Assembly (NCBI GenBank): GCA_934292725.1
Contig: CAKQXY010000035.1
Coordinates: 1-41,892, forward strand
Reading direction: 5' to 3'
DNA: 41,892 bases
Origin: an uncultured Lachnospiraceae bacterium
GTDB taxonomy: Bacteria; Bacillota; Clostridia; Lachnospirales; Lachnospiraceae
In this document: positions 7,802 to 15,502 of the stretch, piece after piece
Layout: the number at the start of each line of letters is the position of its first letter
Position numbering within the stretch: position 1 is the first letter of the stretch
Position numbers and translations under genes: made by a program
Notes under the pieces: model-generated
What the model was told of the DNA's origin: nothing
The model's input: only the letters and a program-made list of their open reading frames with translations
Database searches by the model: none

Positions 7802-9553
7802 TTAAAAAGATATATTCAAATGATCTAATCCTTTTAACGCTTCCATTACCTCCTGAAGCCTCTTTATATCATCTGTCGTTTCGGCTTCCTTTTGCAGGCT
7901 GTGACGCTTTAAGCGGATCACACATTCGCGTATTCCCCTTGTTTTTTCTGATCCTGATGTCTCCTGAACAAGTTCACCGTTAAAGATTTTAGCCACTTCC
8001 TGATACTGACTTTCATCTTCAATAAAATTTGTTAACAGCTCTGCTGGATTTCCTTTTCCCTGCTCGATCTGCTTGTATAAAAGGCGAGCCACCTCTTGAT
8101 AGAGAGAATCTGAAAAATCCTCTGGCATAATAATATCTGCCAACTGATTAAGTTGTCCAGGGTGATCGCTAAGCCATGTTAAAAGGAGCCTTTGTGCCGC
8201 CTTTAATCCCTCATCCTTTTCTCTTTTTTTCTGTACCTGCTTTCTTTCCTGCTGCATAGCCTGAGGTGCTTTGTAGGCGTGCTCCTCCACCTTCTGTTTT
8301 AAAATTTGATAATCTATACCGTATGTCCTAGATACTGCCTCTATATAATTATTTCGTTCAAGCACATCCTCAAACGTGCGAAGCTTATTCGCTGCTTCCT
8401 CGAAAAATTCTGTTTTTTTGCTTGGATCCGAGAAATCATAGCCATCACGCAGCACCTGAATTTCAAACATAAAGGAAGGTATTGCTTCATCAATGCGCTT
8501 TTGATATGCCTCAGCTCCCATATTTTTAATAAATTCATCAGGATCCTTATATGGTTTCATCGTCAATACGCGAGCTGACAGTCCAGCTTCTTTTAGAATC
8601 GGTATCGCACGAAGTGCTGCCTTAATACCTGCACCGTCGCTGTCAAATGTAAGCACAACTTCCTTTGTATAGCGCTTTAGCAGCAGACCATGCTGTACTG
8701 TAAATGCAGTTCCAAGTGACGCAACTGCATTTGTAAATCCTGCCTGATGGAGACTGATGACATCCATGTATCCTTCACAAATCAGAAAATATGGTTTTCT
8801 GTTTCTCTTTGCAACATGCATGCCGTAAAGATTTCTGTTCTTTTCAAAAATTGGTGTTTCAGGGGAGTTTAAATATTTTGGTTCTCCCTCTCCCATAACA
8901 CGGCCGCCAAAGCCTATCACCTTGTTATTTATATCCATAATAGGAAACATAACACGATTCCAGAATTTATCATAACAGCCTCTCTCATCAATCTTTACAA
9001 GACCAGAATCTTTAAGCTGTGCATCCGAAAATCCTTTCTGACGTAAAAAGCGATATAAATCATCTGGGTATTGATTTGCATATCCAAGGCCAAAATTTTT
9101 GATTGTCTCATCAGAAAGTCCTCTGCCTCGAAGATAAAGATAGCCTCGTTTTCCATTTTCACTCATCAGCTGATGGTAAAAATAACGTGCTGCTTCTTTT
9201 TGTATGGCAAATAAAATACTTCTATAATCTGCCTGCCTTCTGCTCTCTTCGCTTTCTTCCTCTTGCGGCAGCTCGATTCCAGCTCTTTCTGCCAGCGACG
9301 CAACTGCCTCCTGAAAACTTTCATTTTCATAGTCCATGACAAAGGTGATAACATTTCCGCCTTTTCCACAGCCGAAGCAATAATACATCTGCTTCTGTGG
9401 TGACACTGAAAATGACGGTGACTTTTCATTGTGAAACGGACACAGTCCAAAATAGTTGCTTCCTTTTTTCTGCAGATGAATATATCCTCCGATCACATCT
9501 ACTACGTCATTTCTTGCACGTACTTCCTCTATCACTTCATCTGAATACCGCAT
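7802..9553 (-). CDS. dnaG: DNA primase DnaG
   Basis: Makes the RNA primers for replication. The 583-residue protein begins with a CHC2-type zinc ribbon (CPFHNEKSPSFSV, then YYCFGCGKGG). It continues with the primase catalytic core and a TOPRIM fold (ICEGYMDVISLHQAGF and later VLTFDSDGAG, with the metal-binding acidic residues). The C-terminal third is a helical DnaB-interaction domain of low conservation. The frame extends 33 codons further upstream, but MRYSDEVIEEV is the standard primase start and is preceded by AAAGGAG at 8-10 bases, so 9553 is chosen. First gene of its operon, with a promoter at 9603-9631. Confidence 0.96.
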   Translation of the reverse strand: MRYSDEVIEEVRARNDVVDVIGGYIHLQKKGSNYFGLCPFHNEKSPSFSVSPQKQMYYCFGCGKGGNVITFVMDYENESFQEAVASLAERAGIELPQEEESEESRRQADYRSILFAIQKEAARYFYHQLMSENGKRGYLYLRGRGLSDETIKNFGLGYANQYPDDLYRFLRQKGFSDAQLKDSGLVKIDERGCYDKFWNRVMFPIMDINNKVIGFGGRVMGEGEPKYLNSPETPIFEKNRNLYGMHVAKRNRKPYFLICEGYMDVISLHQAGFTNAVASLGTAFTVQHGLLLKRYTKEVVLTFDSDGAGIKAALRAIPILKEAGLSARVLTMKPYKDPDEFIKNMGAEAYQKRIDEAIPSFMFEIQVLRDGYDFSDPSKKTEFFEEAANKLRTFEDVLERNNYIEAVSRTYGIDYQILKQKVEEHAYKAPQAMQQERKQVQKKREKDEGLKAAQRLLLTWLSDHPGQLNQLADIIMPEDFSDSLYQEVARLLYKQIEQGKGNPAELLTNFIEDESQYQEVAKIFNGELVQETSGSEKTRGIRECVIRLKRHSLQKEAETTDDIKRLQEVMEALKGLDHLNISF

Positions 9554-9602
9554 GAGCGCCGCTCCTTTCTTTCCCTGTTTTTGTACTTTTAAGTCCTGTT
9601 GC

Positions 9603-9631
9603 ATCATACCATATTTTATACAAAAATTCAA
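9603..9631 (-). promoter_or_regulatory. Promoter of the dnaG-rpoD operon
   Basis: On the minus strand TTGAAT (9626-9631), 17-base spacer, TATGAT (9603-9608), about 50 bases before the dnaG start. The only other recognisable element upstream is the dispersed repeat at 9646-9687, 14 bases beyond the -35 box. Confidence 0.65.
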
Positions 9632-9645
9632 GGAAGGGTTGGATG

Positions 9646-9687
9646 GCTTCAAATGTCCGGCTCGTGAAATCCATTCACCTTAGGGCC
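9646..9687. repeat. Dispersed extragenic repeat, family 1, copy A
   Basis: About 41 bases nearly identical to 36766-36806: the shared core includes TCGTGAAATCCATTCACCTT, with variable single bases around it. GTGAA and TTCAC form a small hairpin. It lies in the spacer between the divergent dnaG and S8 protease genes. Confidence 0.65.
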
Positions 9688-9789
9688 GCCCACTTTGTCA
9701 CGCTGATCTATAATATTGTAACATCGTAATTATATATGCATGAGTATCACTTTTTATTCTAAGAAATCGAAAATTTAAGGAGAGAATAT

Positions 9790-11493
9790 ATGAATAACCC
9801 CAAAGCAGATGCTGCTTTAAATTTATCTTTGTCGCTGCCTGAAAGCTTACATGAAAAGTCAACGTCTTTGTCTGCTGTTTTAACTGGCAGTGTATGGGAA
9901 ATATTAGTACTGGCATCACAGGATTTATCTTTTTTGGCGAAGCTGTACCCACAAATTGAAGTGTCGATGCTTCTTGAAAATTTTGCACTGCTTCGGCTGC
10001 CGCCATCACTAATTCCAACAATTAGCGCACTGCCGCAAATTCTTTACATTGAAATGCCGCACTATATTTCTTTTGAAATCCTTTCCGGAAAACGTTCTTC
10101 CTGTATTACACAGGTAACACTCCCGCCGCTTTCGCTGACGGGAAATGGAGTTTTAGTTGGTTTTGTGGATTCTGGCATTGATCTGACACACCCAGATTTT
10201 CAAGATTCAAATGGAAATAGCCGTGTTTTATTTTTATGGGATCAAACTAGAGATGAATATCCGCCAGATGGATATCTGTTTGGCACAGAATATAATAATG
10301 AGCAAATTAATGAGGTGCTTCGGATGGGAAAAACCTTGTCAAAAGATGAATCAGGACATGGCACTGCTGCAGCTGGGATTGCCTGCGGAAATGGCAATGC
10401 TTCTAATGGACGCTATCGCGGTATTGCGCCTGAAGCTGAACTAATCGTAGTGAAAATGCGAAAAAACAAAGGACTGTATCCTAGAACTACTGAATTACTT
10501 AGTGGAATTGATTACTGTATAAGAAAAGCGCTAAAATTTAATCGGCCTCTCGTACTAAATATAAGCTTTGGAAATAATTATGGTTCACATACAGGGAACT
10601 CACTTTCTGAGCTTTATCTAAACCGTGTATCACTGCTTGGCCGCATCAGCATAATTGCTGCAGCTGGAAATGAAGGTGCCTCGCCAGTGCATACCTCGGG
10701 GTTTCTTGATCAGACAGTAAATGTTGATTTTTCGATTTCAGAACGCCAGACTTCTCTTAATATGCAGCTATGGAAAGATTACGCAGATGATGTGCGCATT
10801 AAGCTAAGGGCTCCTTCTGGAACAGAATACACGCTTTCTGACAATTTTGGAACAAATATCGAAACGCTGGATCAAACGCGAATAGCTTTTTATAATAGTG
10901 CACCTTCTCCGTTTCAGCGTCTGCAGGAATATTATTTTGAGTTTTTTCCAATAGCTGACAGCTTTTATTTAACTTCCGGTGTGTGGAGCCTTATCATTGA
11001 ACCAATTTCAATAAAAAATGGTTCATTTGAAATGTGGTTTCCTTCTGCTTCAAGCTTAAATGGTGCTACTCGCTTTCTTTCTCCCGATCCATACAATACA
11101 CTCACAATACCATCTTCTGCTAATTCAGTTATTACGGTAGGGGCTTATGATGCAAAAACGAATACTCCGGCAGATTTTTCGGGACGTGGAGCTGCTGTAA
11201 TGCCAAATCTTTTAACAAAGCCTGATCTTGTCGCTCCCGGTGTTTCTATAATAGTGCCTTCATTTCCTGGCGGATATCAAACCGTATCTGGTACATCCTT
11301 TGCTGCACCGTTTGTCGCAGGCAGTGCTGCTCTTTTAATGGAATGGGGAATTGTAAAAAGAAACAATTTATTTTTATACGGAGAACAATTAAAGACTTGG
11401 CTGATTGCAGGTGCAAAAGAACTTCCAGGCTATCCCATACCTAATCCTCGCACGGGTTGGGGAGCTCTTTGCCTGGAGGCATCCTTGCGATAA
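9790..11493 (+). CDS. S8 family serine peptidase (subtilisin-like, Csp-type layout)
   Basis: A 567-residue subtilase with a complete catalytic triad: D127 in GFVDSGIDLTHPDF, H190 in ESGHGTAAAGIACG and S503 in SGTSFAAPFVAG. The oxyanion-region segment AAAGNEGASP is also present. About 130 residues separate AAAGNEG from the DPYNTLTIPSSANSVITVGA strand, matching the beta-rich insert seen in clostridial Csp germination proteases. The first 100 residues look like a prodomain and there is no signal peptide. This layout suggests a Csp-like or cytoplasmic/spore-associated protease; that role is inferred only from architecture, and no sleC or other germination gene lies nearby. AAGGAG precedes the ATG at good spacing. 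It is a single-gene unit on the strand opposite to its neighbours. Confidence 0.88.
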   Translation: MNNPKADAALNLSLSLPESLHEKSTSLSAVLTGSVWEILVLASQDLSFLAKLYPQIEVSMLLENFALLRLPPSLIPTISALPQILYIEMPHYISFEILSGKRSSCITQVTLPPLSLTGNGVLVGFVDSGIDLTHPDFQDSNGNSRVLFLWDQTRDEYPPDGYLFGTEYNNEQINEVLRMGKTLSKDESGHGTAAAGIACGNGNASNGRYRGIAPEAELIVVKMRKNKGLYPRTTELLSGIDYCIRKALKFNRPLVLNISFGNNYGSHTGNSLSELYLNRVSLLGRISIIAAAGNEGASPVHTSGFLDQTVNVDFSISERQTSLNMQLWKDYADDVRIKLRAPSGTEYTLSDNFGTNIETLDQTRIAFYNSAPSPFQRLQEYYFEFFPIADSFYLTSGVWSLIIEPISIKNGSFEMWFPSASSLNGATRFLSPDPYNTLTIPSSANSVITVGAYDAKTNTPADFSGRGAAVMPNLLTKPDLVAPGVSIIVPSFPGGYQTVSGTSFAAPFVAGSAALLMEWGIVKRNNLFLYGEQLKTWLIAGAKELPGYPIPNPRTGWGALCLEASLR

Positions 11494-11502
11494 CATACAA
11501 AA

Positions 11503-11526
11503 AAGAGAAGACTTTCATCTTCTCTT
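11503..11526 (-). terminator. Terminator of the tRNA-Leu pair
   Basis: A perfect 9-bp stem (11503-11511 with 11518-11526) with a 6-base loop is followed on the minus strand by TTTTTT. It starts 10 bases after the tRNA-Leu(CAG) 3' end. It lies just after the S8 protease stop on the other strand but lacks a T-run in that direction. Confidence 0.8.
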
Positions 11527-11535
11527 GGTCTGTAA

Positions 11536-11619
11536 TGCAGTTGAGGGGACTTGAACCCCTACCCAAGTACATGGACATGAACCTGAATCATGCGCGTATG
11601 CCAATTCCGCCACAACTGC
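11536..11619 (-). tRNA. tRNA-Leu (anticodon CAG)
   Basis: 84 bases on the minus strand, starting GCAGTTG and ending CAACTGC plus discriminator A. The anticodon stem CATGA/TCATG encloses the loop TTCAGGT, so the anticodon is CAG, reading CUG. A long variable arm and a T arm with the GTTCAAG segment support a class II leucine tRNA. The 3' CCA is not encoded. G36-G37 makes it a TrmD substrate by the known rule; trmD is also in this window. Confidence 0.95.
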
Positions 11620-11658
11620 ATATTCAATTTTGTTTTCTAATGATATGCATTAGAAAAA

Positions 11659-11741
11659 TGCAGTTGACGGGACTTGAACCCGTACGAGCTAGGCTCACAA
11701 GATCCTTAGTCTTGCGCGTATGCCAATTCCGCCACAACTGC
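11659..11741 (-). tRNA. tRNA-Leu (anticodon AAG)
   Basis: 83 bases on the minus strand with the same acceptor stem and D-arm as its neighbour. The anticodon stem CAAGA/TCTTG encloses CTAAGGA, giving anticodon AAG with U33 and G37. The long variable arm and discriminator A fit leucine. CCA is not encoded. It is transcribed first of the pair. A34 outside tRNA-Arg is uncommon in bacteria, so it would read CUU either as unmodified A or, if deaminated to inosine, a wider set of CUN codons. Confidence 0.93.
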
Positions 11742-11816
11742 ATATTTTGTTTTTGTCTGTTAAGCAACTTCGTTTGTTGTTTCTTTGTTTTCTCTGTTGC
11801 TCACCTGACGATATAT

Positions 11817-11845
11817 ATATTATCATATGGGCAATGATTTGTCAA
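11817..11845 (-). promoter_or_regulatory. Promoter of the tRNA-Leu operon
   Basis: On the minus strand TTGACA (11840-11845), 17-base spacer, TAATAT (11817-11822), about 75 bases before tRNA-Leu(AAG). Confidence 0.75.
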
Positions 11846-11908
11846 CACTTTTTTCAAAAAAAATCAAAAAACTTTTTGTAGGTGCCTTTTTGTGTCTCAA
11901 AACCGAAA

Positions 11909-11952
11909 AATACTCCCAAAAAGCAACCAATAGTTTACTTTGTGGGAGTATT
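11909..11952 (-). terminator. Terminator after uppP
   Basis: AATACTCCCA (11909-11918 on the plus strand) pairs perfectly with TGGGAGTATT (11943-11952), and on the minus strand the stem runs into TTTTT. It closes the hisH-hisF-ung-uppP unit about 40 bases after the uppP stop. Confidence 0.75.
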
Positions 11953-11991
11953 CGTGTTTTTTCGTTCTTTTGTTACAATCTCCTGTGTCGA

Positions 11992-12840
11992 TTACAGGCC
12001 AACTGCAAAACCAACAATTAAAACGATAATACCAAGTGCTATACGATAAAGCGCAAAGCTGTTGAAATTGTGACGCTTGATATACTGCATCAAGAACTTA
12101 ATTACAATCATAGAGACTCCATAGGAAACAACCATTGCCAGCAAAACAACAAAGAACTGCTCTGCTGAAAAACCGCCGCCCTTTGCTAGGAACTTAACAA
12201 GCTTCAGGCCGCTGGCACCAAACATAACAGGAATTGCCAGATAGAATGTATACTCTGCTGCAATAAAGCGAGAGCATCCAAACAGCATACCGCCGATGAT
12301 TGTGATTCCTGAACGAGAGGTTCCCGGAATCAATGCCAATAACTGGAATACACCTATAATAAATGCTGTCTTATAGCTAAGCTGTGTAAACTTTACAATC
12401 GATGGACGAACCTTTTGATTTCTCATCTCGATTGCAATAAATGCAATTCCGACTACAATAAGCATAATTGCTACTACAAGCCAATTCATCAGATATTTAT
12501 CAATAAGATCATTGAACAATATACCAATCACACCAGCCGGGATACAGCCAATAATTACCTTCTTCCACAGTTCAATAGTATTGTGCTTCTGCTCTTTTGT
12601 CTTTCTGGCTGAAAATGGATTCAACTTATAAAAGAACACCGTTACAACTGCTAGGATCGCACCAAGCTGGATAACAACATCAAACATTTCTGTAAATTCA
12701 GCAGTAAACACATCTGGTGCACTTGTCTTCCAGAAGGCATCTACCAAAATCAGATGTCCGGTACTGCTGACAGGAAGCCACTCGGTAATTCCCTCTACAA
12801 TGCCAAGAAAAATGACTCTCAGCCACTCAATAATATTCAT
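11992..12840 (-). CDS. uppP: Undecaprenyl-diphosphatase UppP (BacA)
   Basis: Integral membrane enzyme that dephosphorylates undecaprenyl diphosphate to recycle the lipid carrier for peptidoglycan synthesis; extra copies confer bacitracin resistance. The 282-residue protein has the two family signatures: GIVEGITEWLPVSSTGHLIL near the N terminus (catalytic glutamate region) and LIPGTSRSGITIIGGMLFG in the middle. About eight hydrophobic segments are visible, including the last one, YRIALGIIVLIVGFAVGL, at the C terminus. Last gene after ung, with a 30-base gap, followed by a clear terminator. Confidence 0.95.
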   Translation of the reverse strand: MNIIEWLRVIFLGIVEGITEWLPVSSTGHLILVDAFWKTSAPDVFTAEFTEMFDVVIQLGAILAVVTVFFYKLNPFSARKTKEQKHNTIELWKKVIIGCIPAGVIGILFNDLIDKYLMNWLVVAIMLIVVGIAFIAIEMRNQKVRPSIVKFTQLSYKTAFIIGVFQLLALIPGTSRSGITIIGGMLFGCSRFIAAEYTFYLAIPVMFGASGLKLVKFLAKGGGFSAEQFFVVLLAMVVSYGVSMIVIKFLMQYIKRHNFNSFALYRIALGIIVLIVGFAVGL

Positions 12841-12870
12841 TTTTTAATTTTCCTTTCTGTTATTCCCTCT

Positions 12871-13548
12871 TTACATACGATTTTCAATCTGCCAGTCAAT
12901 TGGCGCAAGACCATTTTCTTTTAAGTACTCATTTGTACGACTAAACGGTCTGCTTCCAAAAAATCCTCGGTATGCAGACAGCGGACTCGGATGCGCTGAT
13001 TCAATGATCAGATGCTTTGAATTGTAAATCATCGGCTTTTTTGACTGTGCAGGTCTGCCCCACAAAATAAACACCATCGGGCGATCCTGTCTGGCAAGTG
13101 CTTCAATAGCAGCATCTGTAAACTGTTCCCAGCCAATTCCCTTGTGAGAGAATGCCTGATGTGCGCGGACTGTTAAAAGCGTGTTCAGCATCAAAACACC
13201 CTGATTTGCCCATTTTACCAGATATCCATTGTCTGGAATATAGCAGCCTAAGTCTTCGTGCAGTTCTTTATAAATGTTGACTAGAGAAGGCGGAATTTCT
13301 ACGCCCGGCTTTACAGAGAACGACAGACCATGTGCCTGACCTGGTTCATGATACGGATCCTGTCCGAGAATGACTACCTTTACTTTGGAGAGCGGCGTTA
13401 AATTAAACGCAGTAAAGATCTCGTCTGATGGCGGATACACCACATGTGTGGTATACTCTTCGACTACTTTTTTATAGAGACTGGCATAATATGGCTTTTT
13501 AAACTCTGCGCTAAGCGGCACAAGCCAGTCATTTGCAATTGCCCCCAT
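12871..13548 (-). CDS. ung: Uracil-DNA glycosylase, family 1
   Basis: Removes uracil from DNA to start base-excision repair. The 225-residue protein has the family 1 active site VVILGQDPYHEPGQAHGLSF (catalytic aspartate and uracil-binding tyrosine), the FILWGRPAQSK segment and the C-terminal HPSPLSAYRGFFGSRPFS loop with the catalytic histidine. A longer frame reaches a TTG at 13563, but TGGAGG sits 7-8 bases before the ATG at 13548, so that start is used. It follows hisF by 16 bases in the same transcript. Confidence 0.96.
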   Translation of the reverse strand: MGAIANDWLVPLSAEFKKPYYASLYKKVVEEYTTHVVYPPSDEIFTAFNLTPLSKVKVVILGQDPYHEPGQAHGLSFSVKPGVEIPPSLVNIYKELHEDLGCYIPDNGYLVKWANQGVLMLNTLLTVRAHQAFSHKGIGWEQFTDAAIEALARQDRPMVFILWGRPAQSKKPMIYNSKHLIIESAHPSPLSAYRGFFGSRPFSRTNEYLKENGLAPIDWQIENRM

Positions 13549-13564
13549 TGTTTTCCTCCACAAA

Positions 13565-14329
13565 TCAATTGATACGCACGCTGATGCCGCGTTCCTTCAG
13601 ATACCGTTTTAAATCGGCAATCTCAAGTTCCTTGTAATGGAATAAACTTGCCGCAAGCGCAGCATCTGCTTTTCCATCTGTGAGCGCCTGATAAAAATGT
13701 TCCTTCGTGCCTGCACCGCCAGATGCAATGACTGGAACACTAACTGCCTCTGATACTTGTCTTGTCAGCGCAATATCGTAGCCTGTCTTCATACCGTCGC
13801 AGTCCATACTTGTTAAAAGAATTTCTCCTGCACCCATTCTTACAGCCTTTGCTGCCCACTCTACTGCATCAAGTCCAGTATCAATACGGCCTCCGTTTTT
13901 ATAAACATTCCATCCGCTGCCATCTGCTCTTTTTTTTGCATCAATCCCCACAACTACACACTGACTTCCAAATTTATCAGCTGCATCACTTATAAGCTGC
14001 GGTGTATTGATAGCAGATGAATTGATTGATATTTTGTCTGCGCCCTCACGAAGAAGCATACGAAAATCTTCTACCGTGCGGATTCCGCCGCCTACGGTAA
14101 ATGGAATAAATACCTTCTGTGCTACTCTGCGCACCATATCAACAACAATGTTTCTGGAATCGCTTGACGCTGTAATATCAAGAAATACCAGCTCATCTGC
14201 ACCTAGCGCATCATATGCCGCTGCTATCTCAACTGGATCTCCGGCATCCTTTAAATTCACAAAATTAACACCCTTTACAACTCGTCCGTTATGTACGTCC
14301 AGGCAAGGAATAATTCGCTTTGTAAACAT
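13565..14329 (-). CDS. hisF: Imidazole glycerol phosphate synthase cyclase subunit HisF
   Basis: Cyclase half of IGP synthase; it uses ammonia from HisH to convert PRFAR to imidazole glycerol phosphate and AICAR in histidine synthesis. The 254-residue TIM barrel has the two catalytic aspartates in IPCLDVHNGRVVKG (near residue 11) and VVVGIDAKKR (near residue 130). Phosphate-binding loops are seen at PFTVGGGIR and VIASGGAGT. The start codon overlaps the hisH stop by one base (TAATG), so the two subunits are translationally coupled. No other his genes are in the window. Confidence 0.97.
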   Translation of the reverse strand: MFTKRIIPCLDVHNGRVVKGVNFVNLKDAGDPVEIAAAYDALGADELVFLDITASSDSRNIVVDMVRRVAQKVFIPFTVGGGIRTVEDFRMLLREGADKISINSSAINTPQLISDAADKFGSQCVVVGIDAKKRADGSGWNVYKNGGRIDTGLDAVEWAAKAVRMGAGEILLTSMDCDGMKTGYDIALTRQVSEAVSVPVIASGGAGTKEHFYQALTDGKADAALAASLFHYKELEIADLKRYLKERGISVRIN

Positions 14330-14946
14330 TAGCCTTCCCTCCTTTGCGCCAAGAAATTTTTAAGAATCGCAAGCCCTGTTTTTGAACTCTTCTCTGGATG
14401 AAACTGACATGCAAAAACATTTTCCTTTTCTACTGATGCGTGAATAGTAACACCATATTCTGCTGTTGCAGCCACAATTTTGGGGTCTTTGGCCTGCAGA
14501 TAATACGAATGCACAAAATACACATAAGGTTCCTTTTCCAGTCCCTTAAATAATGACGCTTCCTCGCGTACATTCAGGGAGTTCCATCCCATATGTGGGA
14601 TTTTAAGACCCGGCCCTTCTGGAATGCGCACAATCTTTCCCTCAAGAATACCAAGACCAGCTACGCCTGGTGTCTCCTCGCTGCTCTCAAAAAGAAGCTG
14701 CAGTCCAAGACAGATACCTAAAAATGGGATTTTTCTGTTTATTGCCTCATGGATAACCTCAATTAATCCAAACTTATTTAAGTTTTCCATCGCATCTCCA
14801 AAGGAACCCACTCCCGGCAAGATAATATGATCTGCCTGAAGAATCACCTCAGGATCTCTTGTCAAAACAGGTGTCTCTCCCATTGACAAAAGCGCCTTTT
14901 CTACGCTTTTGATGTTTCCTGCATCATAATCAATAATCGCTATCAA
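14329..14946 (-). CDS. hisH: Imidazole glycerol phosphate synthase glutaminase subunit HisH
   Basis: Class I glutamine amidotransferase that supplies ammonia to HisF. The 205-residue protein has the triad: nucleophile cysteine in FLGICLGLQLLFESSEE and His-Glu in FACQFHPEKSSKTGL. The IILPGVGSFGDAM oxyanion-strand segment is also present. The start codon is TTG at 14944-14946 (leading into IAIIDYDAGN), preceded by GGGGGTGG at about 6 bases; no ATG fits the conserved N terminus. First gene of the hisH-hisF-ung-uppP unit, with a promoter at 14985-15013. Confidence 0.96.
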   Translation of the reverse strand: MIAIIDYDAGNIKSVEKALLSMGETPVLTRDPEVILQADHIILPGVGSFGDAMENLNKFGLIEVIHEAINRKIPFLGICLGLQLLFESSEETPGVAGLGILEGKIVRIPEGPGLKIPHMGWNSLNVREEASLFKGLEKEPYVYFVHSYYLQAKDPKIVAATAEYGVTIHASVEKENVFACQFHPEKSSKTGLAILKNFLAQRREG

Positions 14947-14984
14947 CGTGCCACCCCCTGATTCATGTGTGTAAAAACAGCTTG

Positions 14985-15013
14985 ATTATATCATATGATT
15001 ATTCATGTGACAA
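14985..15013 (-). promoter_or_regulatory. Promoter of the hisH-hisF-ung-uppP unit
   Basis: On the minus strand TTGTCA (15008-15013), 17-base spacer, TATAAT (14985-14990). The -35 box overlaps the last codons of the upstream Sir2-like gene; there is no terminator between, so read-through is likely as well. Confidence 0.65.
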
Positions 15014-15502
15014 CTGTTCTGCTATTTCTTTTACAAATTGGATGCAATTTTCCTTCACACCAATACCTCTGCCATTTAAATCGGCCGGCACCTGATACAG
15101 CATAGGATGCACACGAATCAGTGTTGCCTTCTGATGCATAGACAGCACTTTCTCAAATGGCCAGCGCATAACCATCGGATCAGCAAAGCCCTCACCAAGC
15201 TCTAAAATTGTAAGTTCATGAGTCAATGAACAGCTAAGCCAGTTCATATAGGCTTCCCACTGCTTTTCTTGTCCTTCCACCTTCGGTGCTGCCGTCAAAA
15301 ACTTAGAAATTCTCCCATCTAACAGCTTTTGATCTGTATTTGAGGTAATTACAAAGCAATTTCTTCCTTTTGCCAGCTTTGCCAGCGTATCATATACCTC
15401 ATCAATCTGTTTTTCATTATCCTCTTTCACTGACAGCTGTGTGCCGATTCCAATTAACAGCATTTCACTGTTTATTATCTTATTCCATACTTCCTGTGTC
15501 AT
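14999..15502 (-). CDS. Small Sir2-like (DHS fold) protein of unknown function
   Basis: I do not recognise a named family. The 167-residue protein has the outline of a reduced Sir2-type nucleotide-binding fold. MLLIGIGTQLS (residues 14-24) resembles the first glycine-rich strand and loop. CFVITSNTDQKL (49-60) resembles the Sir2 TQNID strand. ILELGEGFADP (99-109) and ATLIRVHP (126-133) resemble the later strands. The Sir2 catalytic histidine segment and zinc cysteines are not visible, so deacetylase activity is not expected. Its start overlaps the kinase stop by 4 bases (ATGA), a sign of translational coupling with the two-component system; it may modulate signalling, but that is inference. The Sir2 resemblance is by eye only. 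Confidence 0.7.
   Translation of the reverse strand: MTQEVWNKIINSEMLLIGIGTQLSVKEDNEKQIDEVYDTLAKLAKGRNCFVITSNTDQKLLDGRISKFLTAAPKVEGQEKQWEAYMNWLSCSLTHELTILELGEGFADPMVMRWPFEKVLSMHQKATLIRVHPMLYQVPADLNGRGIGVKENCIQFVKEIAEQLSHE

Noticed and set aside
14999..15502. Assignment as an active NAD-dependent deacetylase
   Set aside because: The catalytic histidine and zinc-binding cysteines of sirtuins are not visible and the protein is only 167 residues long.
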